From Pelargonium nanum (lineage: Eukaryota; Streptophyta; Magnoliopsida; Geraniales; Geraniaceae): a stretch of DNA of 20,174 nt. This document shows positions 10,801 to 17,877 of the stretch, one piece after another. The stretch covers positions 1 to 20,174 of the forward strand of contig JAYMTF010001994.1 in NCBI GenBank assembly GCA_036897485.1, given 5' to 3'. Positions within the stretch are counted from its first letter, which is position 1. Each line of letters begins with the position of its first letter. The position numbers and the translations under genes were made by a program. The notes beneath the pieces are model-generated. The model made no database searches, was not told the DNA's origin, and saw nothing but the letters and a program-made list of their open reading frames with translations.

Positions 10801-13800
10801 TTATGAAACAATGCCGGATTGTTCTACGTCATGCTGCAGCAGCAGATGATGCCAAAGTTTTCTGCAACTTGCTTGGAAGAAAATTAATAAATTCTAGTGA
10901 TAATGATGATGAGGGAATTCTTGGATCTCCTGGCATGGTGTCCCGTCCTTTGGATTTTAGGACTATAGATTTGAGATTGGCAGTTGGGGCTTATGGCGGA
11001 TCTCATGAATCTTTCCTTGAAGATGTTCGGGAGGTGAGATTTTGTTCACTTTTTGGTTATTGAATGTTGGTGCACACTGAATTAGCAAACTTGAATAGTC
11101 TATATGAATGTTCAACGGGCTCCTTTATGATGAGTTTGTTCATTCAATGGTGGGTGGCTGTCTATGTTGTTATATGGTCTTCTTACCACAAATATAGAGA
11201 AGCAAACCTCATACATTTTTCAGTTTCACATAACGATCTCTTTGTTCACTCTCACGCATGTCTTGCTGTACACTAATTGACTTATCTTTTAGCTTGCTTC
11301 TATGTTTTTTATTTGTTTTCGCTTTCTCCTAAACTTTGTGATTCACACGTTTCTTTCACTGTGGTCTTTTATATATGCTCTTTTGAGTCTGATTGCTCTA
11401 CTTATTTTACTGGTGTATAACAGTCCATGGACTGACATTTAAAATGTTATTTTGCGTGGCAGTTATGGAGCAATGTACGTGCTGCTTTCTCGGATCAGCC
11501 TGATTTGGTGGAACTGGCCGAGTCATTATCCCAGAATTTCGAATTGTTGTTTGAGAGGGAGGTCTGTAATTTGATTTTGTGCTCAGTTTAGTTTTTGATT
11601 ATTAAGTTCCTAATAAGTTAGTTCACCACAAATAAGTTCAAGTAGTATTGTTTTATATGTTTAAGAGTTGTTAGGTTCTAACTTACAGGATCAAGTTGAG
11701 AATCATGCGTGCTTAAGAAATCGAAAAATGTTTCATACTGCACATCAATCCTATTTATGCTTGTCTATATGCTAAATAGCTCCTTTGTGGTGCAGGTTGT
11801 TATTCTCATTGAGAAACTTGTGGAATATTTCAAGTCTGATCCCTTAAGTGCAGAAATTAAGAAGGAAATTGCTGATGTTGTTGCTTCAACAAATAACATA
11901 CCAAAAGCCCCTTGGGATGAGGGAGTTTGTAAAGTATGTGGTATTGATAGGGATGATGACAGTGTTCTATTGTGTGATACTTGCGATGCAGAGTATCATA
12001 CTTACTGCTTGAACCCTCCACTTGCAAGGATTCCTGAAGGGAACTGGTATTGTCCTTCTTGTGCTAGCAAACGTATGGTTCAAGATGCATCAAAACGTAC
12101 TCAGATCATTAGCCGGCGTGGAGGAAAAAAATATCAAGGAGAAGTTACCTGTGTTTACCTGGAGTCACTGGCACGATTAGCAGGTGCGATGGAACAGAAA
12201 GAGTATTGGGAGTTCAATGTTGAAGAGGTTTGTTACATTTCTTTTACTTTATGCGTCTTTATTTTGCTGCTAGTGAACTGCATGAATAGAAGTTTGTGTC
12301 AATTTGATGCAATATCCATATGTGCATATGGTGTGTGGCCATGCTACTATGGATGCTATGTCAAGATGCTTCTGATGTTGCTTAAAATTGATATGTTAGA
12401 CCATTTGTTTGTTATGGAAGCTTTCTTCTCCTTTACTGGTTGCACTGTTTGTGCTGACAAAATGTTTTTACATTTTATCACGTGTAAGTTAAGTATTATT
12501 TGTGCTTTGCTTCTTGTAGTCCCACAATCTCTGTTCAAATATGCTGTTTCATATTGAAAATAGCAGTTTCCTATACAAGTCTGATTTCAAATGTGCCACT
12601 TGTTGATTCATTTGGGTTAGAAACTTGTAAACTGTATTGCATCTAAATGATCAGCTTCTTTTGTTTACTCTTTAATCTGGTTGTTATTTGTGATCTCATG
12701 TTTACTCAATGAGGCTGATTCTGCTATAATTGCAGAGAACATCCTTGCTTAAGTTCCTTTGTGATGAGTTGCTCAGCTCTTCCCTACTTCGACAACACCT
12801 TGAGCAGTGTGCAGAAACATCAGCTGAGCTGCAGCAAAGATTGCGTTCTTTATCTGTAGAATGGAGAAATCTTAAATCCAAGGAAGAAATGCTTTCTGCA
12901 AGAGCTGCAAAGGATACAAGTATGTTTAACTCAGCTAGGGAAGTTGGCATGAAGGAAGGGAATGTGAGTTCAGCTACAAACCATGGCAAATCTGTCGGAG
13001 AGACTCAAATTTTAAGCGGTAGTCCTAACTACTCTATTGTTGTCTCTGATGATCTGCGACCACTAGAAGGCATCCAAGAGGGATTTGGGTGTAATGGTAT
13101 TAAGAAAACTAGCACTTGTACAAGTCAAATAGTGGATGCTGGAAATACTAAAGACCGTTCAGAAGATTGCTGTGTTATTGTTGATGATTGTAAAGTGCAA
13201 GATACCGCTACCTGTATGTCTGTTGAGGATGACGATCAATCTTGTACACCAAATGAGTTGCCTCCATCAAAATCATTGCTGCCAGAAAAGGATGATTCGT
13301 GTGAAGAAATCCCTTCCCAGGGCAAGCTGCAGCAAAGTGGTATAGGTAGGCAAAGCCTGCCAACTACAGAGGATGGGACAATCTGTCCTCAATCGGATAT
13401 CATAAGCAACCAGTTAACTCAACATGTTCCTCCTATTACGATTAACGAGTCACAGGCCTACCAGCTCGAGTTAAGCTCAGTCAGGAGTGACATTTTGCTT
13501 TTGGAGGATTCACTGACCAGTGTTGTGTCACAGCTTCTCAAGTTTTCTGTGCGAAGGGAATTTCTTGGAATCGATTCCAATGGTCGAATGTATTGGGCTT
13601 CAGCCTCACTGGGTGGGCATCCTCAAATAATTGTAGATGGAAGTGTAGCGATTCAGCAGAGAAGAAAAGTGACTGATTTGTTTGGTGTGGATAGTTATTT
13701 GAATGGAGAGGGATCAAAAGCTCGCTGTCCATATATACATGAATCAAATACTGCTATGCCCATGGGAAATAGTTCGCCGTGGGGTTGTTATCAAACTGAC

Positions 13801-16306
13801 GTGGAAATTAAGGAACTCATATGTTGGTTGAAAGATAGTGACCCAAAAGAAAGGGAACTTAAAGACTCAATTTTGCACTGGCAGAAGATAAGATTCTCCG
13901 AGTCTCAACAAACTAGTAAGCAAGGTCCAGAGCACTCTACTGCTTTGTCAATCCCCTTAATTAGTGAAAAGACAGAATTTTCTTCTTCTTTAGTTACCAA
14001 GGCAGCCACTCTTCTGGAAAATAAGTATGGTCCCTGTTTTGAGGCAGACACCACCAATGTCTTCAAGAAGCATAGAAAGAAGGCAAGAGTTTTAAATGAT
14101 GAGAAGTTGTATCGATGCGAATGCTTAGAACCTATCTGGCCATCTAGATATCACTGCTCTTCTTGCCACAGAACGTTCTCCACTGATGTAGAACTTGAGG
14201 GGCATAGTGATGGTAGGTGCAGTTCAGGTTCTTCAGCCTCTGAGAAGAACAAAGAAGTAAATGATTCCTTTAAAGGGAAGGGGATGCTAAGATCTGAGAT
14301 CACGCGAGATGAATGTGTAGACGACATGGGCATAGTCAAAGCTTCAAATGGTGGGTTGATAAAGTTCCAAGATAATGAGTTGGTTTGCCCCTACAACTTT
14401 GATGAGATCTGTTCAAAGTTTGTGACAAGAAATTCAAACAAGGACCTAGTACAAGAAATTGGCCTGCTTGGTTCCAATGGAGTCCCATCTTTTGTCCCAT
14501 CAATATCTCCTTATGTTGAAGATTCTACGTTAATGCTGCCTTCTATTCATACCGATGTTGGTATTCCAGATGCTCAGTCAAAGGCTAATGGGAAGGTGGG
14601 TTTTCCACCTGAAAATGGTACTATAACCAATTCAGGCCATGATCTTATCCATGATACTTCCTCCATAAGTGAAAAAGTAAAAACTAATCGACAGGCTTTG
14701 GGATGTTCAGAACCAAAGAAATTTTCTTTGGATAAGCATTTTCAAGGGTCGGTTGCTGGTCGCAGCTGTGTAGTTCCACAGTCTTCACTGAGACCATTAG
14801 TTGGCAAGATTTCACATATTTTAAAACAGCTCAAGATCAATTTACTGGACATGGATGCTGCTCTTCCTGAAGAAGCTCTAAGACCATCTAAGTCATTCTT
14901 GGGAAGAAGATGTGCCTGGCGTGCATATGTCAAATCTGCCGAGACTATATATGAGGTTAGTAGTAACCCTTATTTCTTTTTGGGATGTCAGTTAATCATT
15001 AAACAATATAGAAACAGATAACTCAGATCTTAAATCCAAAGTGCTGCTAACTCTCTGCCCTCCCATCCTCACCCCTTCCACTACATATACTTAACAAACG
15101 TACCTAAGAAGAAGAGAATATCCAAGTCTTCTAATTTGATGGGATTATCTCATCTGGTTTCTTTGCATTTGCGTCTATATTAACAAATGGGTGAAATTAT
15201 TGATTATACTCTTGTAAATTTACATATCAATTTCCTCCTACCCTAGACTGCTTAATCAGGTTTTGATTACTGAAGTTGTTAAGATAAAAGTAATACTTGC
15301 AGCTGACCATTCACTGATTAAATTCTCTATCTTGCAAGGTCATTAAATTTTGTTGGCTGTTGATTATCATGTGCATACATTTGTGGTTGTTTTTATATGA
15401 ACTTCATTTATTGCTCTTGATATTCTATTGTCATGCACATCAATTTTGGTTTCTAGTCTTGAATGGAGTTGGAACTTGTTAAAAGGCATTGCAGTACAAT
15501 TGGTTTATAAAATAATTTACATGATATTTGTGTTAAATTGTGGGGATTTTAAACTATAGATTTAGAGTTCAGTTTTTTAAGACAATATCGGTTGATGAGA
15601 TACTACAATGTATGAGTTTTGTATTTTAGAACAATTTCTTTTCTAACCACATCAAAATATATAAGCTTCAAGTCTCAATTACAGTCCTTCTAAATTCTCA
15701 ATTCCAAACCTAACCTTTCTTAATCATATCAATCTTGATTTCCATTAATAATAGCTTCAGATTTGTGTAGAAACAATACGGTCCATGGGTTGGGTGGGGC
15801 TATTCAACTACGGGGAACAACCAATCTGGCCCTTCGGAATTGAAGTTTTATTTGTTCATTATCCTTTGGTTTATGTATATGTTCTAAACAAAGTATTTTT
15901 TGTTATTTTTCTTCTGTGGATTTGGTAATATTGGAATTGCTTGTTATTTTTCTTCTGTGGATTTGGTAATATTGGAATTGCTTTCTGTATATCTTTTCAG
16001 ATGGTTCAAGCGACGGCAACATTGGAAGACATGATAAGGACAGAGTACTTGAGGAATGAATGGTGGTATTGGTCATCACTCTCTGCTGCTGCCAAGACTT
16101 CGACCATGTCTGCCCTTGCTCTGCGTATATATTCTCTTGATGCTGCTATTATTTACGAGAAGACCATGTCAGATTCTGATCCAATTGATAGCTTGAAGCC
16201 GGGGAGCAGCAGCACACAGGATGAGAAGTCTCGTACCAGTCCTGAAGCAACAGAAAAAATCAGGGTAACCAGGAAGTCAAGCAAAAAGAGGAAAGAAGCA
16301 GAGTAG
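1338..16306 (+). CDS. MBD9: MBD9-type methyl-CpG-binding-domain chromatin protein, complete ten-exon gene
   Basis: Joined coding exons: 1338-1822, 5503-6202, 6310-7431, 7552-8235, 9714-10019, 10698-11033, 11463-11561, 11796-12227, 12736-14955 and 16001-16306 (6,690 nt, 2,229 residues plus TAG). Every intron starts GT and ends AG, and the frame stays open throughout. Domains in order: PHD finger (78-122), MBD-like (about 260-310), FYRN/FYRC (about 400-460), DDT-like (from 770), bromodomain-like (about 1130-1245), PHD finger (1289-1333), WHIM-like helices (from 1390), WSTF/WHIM2-like motif (about 1658-1690), a Cys/His cluster (1849-1883) and a conserved C-terminal block (about 2090-2190). The order and length match Arabidopsis MBD9 (about 2,176 residues, recalled). 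In Arabidopsis this nuclear protein is linked to SWR1/H2A.Z deposition, ISWI remodelling, active DNA demethylation, flowering time and branching. That role is carried over by homology. Two adjacent ATGs open the frame; the second (1341) has the better context (A at -3, G at +4). Confidence 0.95.
3169..3291. repeat. 67-bp tandem duplication in MBD9 intron 1
   Basis: The unit starting ATGAATAGAAGAGGAAGAAT at 3169 recurs at 3236, a 67-bp period, and the copies match to 3291. A shorter third piece (AATGAATAGAAGAGGA) lies at 3141-3156. The near identity suggests a recent duplication. Confidence 0.9.
4213..4402 (-). mobile_element. Possible LTR-retroelement remnant (primer site and LTR-like stretch)
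   Basis: GGTGCTGATACCA at 4213-4225 differs at two positions from the 3' end of plant initiator tRNA-Met, so on the minus strand it reads as a degenerate primer-binding site. Directly beside it TGAAGAG begins at 4226, where an LTR edge (TG...CA) would be expected, and a candidate CA end lies at about 4401-4402. This gives a stretch of about 177 bp. No second LTR, coding domain or target duplication was found, so it is at best a broken element. Confidence 0.35.
4831..5300. mobile_element. Probable hAT-type MITE in MBD9 intron 1
   Basis: An 18-bp perfect inverted repeat closes this 470-bp segment: ATCTAGATCATGGTCGTT at 4831-4848 and its complement at 5283-5300. Because ATCTAGAT is itself a palindrome, the outer 8 bp can be read as a target duplication (4831-4838 and 5293-5300), leaving 10-bp terminal repeats CATGGTCGTT. 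An 8-bp duplication with T at position 2 and A at 7 fits hAT insertion. GAATCG-type motifs recur many times inside, like subterminal repeats of hAT elements. No transposase coding sequence is present, so the element is non-autonomous. Confidence 0.7.
5503..6202 (+). CDS. MBD9: MBD9 exon 2: MBD-like domain and basic NLS candidate
   Basis: Encodes residues 162-395. The acceptor is TTTTGTTTTAG and the donor is ATT|GTAAGT. The MBD-like fold runs from about R260 to L305, with the GDGWRVEF start, the APDGKTF turn and the ARYLGL end typical of the family. A basic cluster KRRK at 330-333 is a likely nuclear localisation signal. Residues before the MBD (about 170-245) are low in recognisable motifs. 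The junction with exon 1 reads through cleanly, so no exon appears to be missing from the long first intron. Confidence 0.92.
6310..7431 (+). CDS. MBD9: MBD9 exon 3: FYRN/FYRC region
   Basis: Encodes residues 396-769. The opening segment (QFEDFFVLSLG, then WPVGYRS, then GPVFRV near 455-459) is the FY-rich FYRN/FYRC signature of chromatin proteins such as the trithorax group. The rest is a long linker with conserved patches, including a helical-looking segment near WLNQDRFGLDTDFVQEIIEQ. The donor is CAG|GTACGT, between codons. Confidence 0.93.
7552..8235 (+). CDS. MBD9: MBD9 exon 4: DDT-like region and bipartite basic cluster
   Basis: Encodes residues 770-997. VWELLWRFHEILGL at its start resembles the first helix of DDT domains, which contact ISWI-family remodellers. 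A basic cluster at 910-929 (KTKRGRKK, then SKRSK) is a second NLS candidate. WPELARRYLLAVLSMDG (940-956) continues the DDT/WHIM-type helices. An upstream acceptor at 7503-7504 would put the exon out of frame, so 7552 was chosen. Confidence 0.92.
8236..9713 (+). other. MBD9 intron 4
   Basis: CTT|GTAAGA donor and TTTTCAG acceptor. It is 1,478 bp of AT-rich sequence; I see no coding exon, RNA gene or clear mobile element in it. Confidence 0.85.
9714..10019 (+). CDS. MBD9: MBD9 exon 5
   Basis: Encodes residues 998-1099. It starts with an acidic stretch (TIEDDGSD) and then a PEWAKVLEPVRKLPTNVG block that leads into the bromodomain-like region. The repeated PEWAK motif (twice, about 40 residues apart) is visible. 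The acceptor is TTTTCAG and the donor is AAG|GTACTA, both between codons. Confidence 0.92.
10020..10697 (+). other. MBD9 intron 5
   Basis: AAG|GTACTA donor and GAACAG acceptor. Nothing recognisable lies inside. Confidence 0.85.
10698..11033 (+). CDS. MBD9: MBD9 exon 6: first part of the bromodomain-like fold
   Basis: Encodes residues 1100-1211. A lysine-rich run (EKRKKKK) precedes the fold. The helix Z region (SASDIIMKQCRIVL) and the SRPLDFRTIDLRL segment match the P-x-D-x-x-T-I core of bromodomains. The donor is GAG|GTGAGA. Confidence 0.91.
11034..11462 (+). other. MBD9 intron 6
   Basis: GAG|GTGAGA donor and GTGGCAG acceptor. Open frames inside it are translations of intron sequence and have no family resemblance. 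Confidence 0.85.
11463..11561 (+). CDS. MBD9: MBD9 exon 7: end of the bromodomain-like fold
   Basis: A 33-codon exon encoding residues 1212-1244 (LWSNVRAAFSDQPDL onward). It is too short to stand out as an ORF but is needed to join exons 6 and 8 in frame. It is bounded by GGCAG and GAG|GTCTGT. The acetyl-lysine-contacting Asn expected just after the helix B end is not present; F1220-S1221 occupy that place. Confidence 0.88.
11796..12227 (+). CDS. MBD9: MBD9 exon 8: second PHD finger
   Basis: Encodes residues 1245-1388. The PHD finger uses C1289, C1292, C1304, C1307, H1312, C1315, C1330 and C1333, with the NWYCPSC ending typical of the family. An acidic triplet D1296-D1298 sits before the core strand, as in PHD fingers that prefer unmodified H3K4; that preference is inferred only. 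A basic segment with RRGGKK follows. Confidence 0.94.
12228..12735 (+). other. MBD9 intron 8
   Basis: GAG|GTTTGT donor and AATTGCAG acceptor. The reading frame of exon 8 stays open far into this intron (to 12557), but the added residues are hydrophobic and unlike the family, so splicing at 12227 is preferred. Confidence 0.85.
12736..14955 (+). CDS. MBD9: MBD9 exon 9: WHIM/WSTF-type motifs and Cys/His cluster
   Basis: Encodes residues 1389-2128, the largest exon. It opens with helices (LLKFLCDELLSSSLLRQHLE) of WHIM type. SVRREFLGIDSNGRMYW (1659-1675) matches the WSTF/WHIM2 motif that in DDT proteins packs on the linker DNA-sensing region of ISWI complexes. C1849, C1851, C1862, C1865, H1878 and C1883 form a possible zinc-binding cluster. 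The segments between are acidic and serine-rich and look disordered. The final LLDMDAALPEEALRPSKS block is strongly conserved in the family as I recall it. Confidence 0.94.
14956..16000 (+). other. MBD9 intron 9
   Basis: GAG|GTTAGT donor and TCTTTTCAG acceptor. No gene is seen. Its 3' end carries a perfect 41-bp tandem duplication (listed separately). Confidence 0.87.
15901..15982. repeat. Perfect 41-bp tandem duplication just before MBD9 exon 10
   Basis: The unit starting TGTTATTTTTCTTCTGTGGA at 15901-15941 is repeated without change at 15942-15982. It ends 18 nt before the acceptor, so it doubles a pyrimidine-rich stretch in the 3' splice-site region. Confidence 0.95.
16001..16306 (+). CDS. 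MBD9: MBD9 exon 10: C-terminus
   Basis: Encodes residues 2129-2229 and the TAG stop. It completes the conserved C-terminal block (NEWWYWSSLSAAAKTSTMSA, then IYSLDAAIIYEK) found in plant DDT-type chromatin proteins. It ends with a basic tail (RKSSKKRK) that could be a nuclear signal. The acceptor is ATCTTTTCAG. Confidence 0.93.
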   Translation: MVQATATLEDMIRTEYLRNEWWYWSSLSAAAKTSTMSALALRIYSLDAAIIYEKTMSDSDPIDSLKPGSSSTQDEKSRTSPEATEKIRVTRKSSKKRKEAE

Positions 16307-16934
16307 TTTTGGTACATGGGTTTTGCCGTTTTGGGGTTAAACAAAACAACTGATCCCGGTGGCATGGAAGAAGGCAGCAGCGGGCATGCATGTGGGTGAA
16401 GAAGGTGGTTGCTCTGCTGTTACTTTCCCCAATTTGTGTGGATGTTTATAGGGATAAAGCTGACTTGCTAACTTGGATGCTGGTTTGGGAAGAGCATAGC
16501 TTTTATATGGATACAAACTAGTCGATCGATCTGTTGTGTGATTGGAGTCGATAAGAATTGGAAGCAGTGAACATGAGAGGCATCCAGTTTTGGAGTGATT
16601 TCTGCCTCAGCTTTCAGACCATTACTTGGAGGAGGAATGCCGTATTATTGTTAGATGGAGCAGAGCCAGAGCAGGGTCCGTATACATATACAAAAGGAAT
16701 TTTGTAAAAAATGAGAAGAAAAAAAAAACAAAAAAAAGGAGGAAATGACAGAGAAAACAAAGGAGAGAAATGGGTGAAGCTGGGGCAGATGTAGGTAATA
16801 TTTGATTCTTTGTACATCTGTCTCTCTTATAATAGTGTAGCTACTAGCTAGCTAGCTAGGTAGATGTTGTCAATGTGCTATTCTTCATGGTCATGGGGCT
16901 GCTTTTTTATTTGCAATGTGATTAGCTTTTCTCC

Positions 16935-16981
<47 letters not shown>

Positions 16982-17050
16982 GCTTGAAACTTGGGTGTTG
17001 TTCTATATCTGTGGCGCACACATTCCATATTTGCTATTGGTTAAAGCACA
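16307..17050 (+). other. MBD9 3' UTR and start of the convergent spacer
   Basis: After the stop there is no gene. The 3' UTR probably covers the first few hundred bases; no canonical AATAAA is seen on this strand and the cleavage site is not identified. A purine-rich A-run lies at about 16706-16740, (CTAG)n at about 16846-16860, and a microsatellite at 16937-16979. Confidence 0.6.
16937..16979. repeat. (CT)21 microsatellite
   Basis: An uninterrupted run of 21 CT units plus one C, in the spacer between the convergent genes. It is probably length-polymorphic. Confidence 0.97.
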
Positions 17051-17185
17051 AATCATGAATGTAAATGTTTGAACTCTAGCTTTTAAACTTTACAGGTACA
17101 AGTGTACAACAAGTAATTTACGAATCATGGATGTGATGATTTGAACTCTTAAAACTTACAGGTACAAGTGTTCAACAAGTATTTC
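17051..17185. repeat. 72-bp imperfect tandem duplication in the spacer
   Basis: AATCATGAATG...TTTGAACTCT...TTACAGGTACAAGTG beginning at 17051 recurs from 17123 with scattered differences and a small gap. Each copy contains ACAGGTACAAGTG and CAACAAGTA. The divergence suggests an older event than the other duplications here. Confidence 0.8.
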
Positions 17186-17517
17186 AATTCAAGGGTTAGT
17201 GTAAATTAATATTGTCAACACTGTTCAGTGTGATAATTTCAAAATGCTGTCAATTGATCTTGTCGAAACTAAAGTACGTCACAAAACACCATTGATCTAG
17301 AAAGGGGAGTTTTATTTTAAGTATAGCAAACTCACATGTCCGTTTCTCAGGATCTAAGCTTCACAGCATTGGACAATTACCCCATTTTCTCTTGTGCTTT
17401 ATATTACAGATAATTGGGTGCTTCTTTTCAGTTTTCATATTACATAGCCATTAGCATAACAGAAAGAAATTAAAATTACCCAACCTTATTATCTCAAATT
17501 CAAATTCAAATTCATTT
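17186..17517 (-). other. 3' UTR side of the HAT5-type gene
   Basis: No coding content. (CAAATT)3 lies at about 17495-17512, just past the stop codon. A candidate poly(A) signal at 17311-17316 would give a 3' UTR of roughly 200 nt or slightly more. Confidence 0.5.
17311..17316 (-). terminator. Candidate polyadenylation signal of the HAT5-type gene
   Basis: AATAAA on the minus strand, about 200 nt after the stop codon. It has the right orientation and distance for cleavage about 15-30 nt further on. Plant signals are loose, so other sites may be used. Confidence 0.35.
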
Positions 17518-17877
17518 TCAGGACCAGACCCACCAGTGCAGTGGCTCTCCTTCCTCATTATTGTTTTGGTGTTGAGCAAATGCATTATGAGACAAGTAGT
17601 AACTCTGCCCATCATCACTCCCATCATCTTCCTCATCCGCAGCCGCCATTGCCATGCATCCATCATAATCCTCGTTCGGGTACGGGTTCGGGAAGCACGA
17701 ATCTCCACTGTCCACAATCTGTGGACCATCCTCGTCCACCACTCCACTTCCTCCACTGTCCTCCAACTTAATGCTCATCATTTGAGCATCACCTGGTGGA
17801 ACCGCTACTAGCGCTTCATATTCCTGACCTCCGGTGCCCAATTCTTTGGCTTGCACCTTCTCGGTCAATGATATCAC
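17518..17877 (-). CDS. HAT5: HAT5-type gene exon 4: end of zipper and acidic C-terminus
   Basis: Encodes residues 155-273. It opens with [12 protein letters not shown], completing the zipper, then an acidic, Gly/Ser/Asp-rich tail with [14 protein letters not shown], a block common to ATHB-1-like proteins, and ends in the tryptophan-rich terminus. Confidence 0.93.
   Translation of the reverse strand: MISLTEKVQAKELGTGGQEYEALVAVPPGDAQMMSIKLEDSGGSGVVDEDGPQIVDSGDSCFPNPYPNEDYDGCMAMAAADEEDDGSDDGQSYYLSHNAFAQHQNNNEEGEPLHWWVWS

Noticed and set aside
12228..12557. Extension of exon 8 reading frame past 12227
   Set aside because: The added stretch is Cys/Leu-rich and unlike the family, and splicing GAG|GTTTGT to 12736 restores conserved sequence.
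16864..17058. 64-residue frame spanning the CT microsatellite
   Set aside because: Its core is a Ser/Leu run translated from (CT)n, with no sign of coding.
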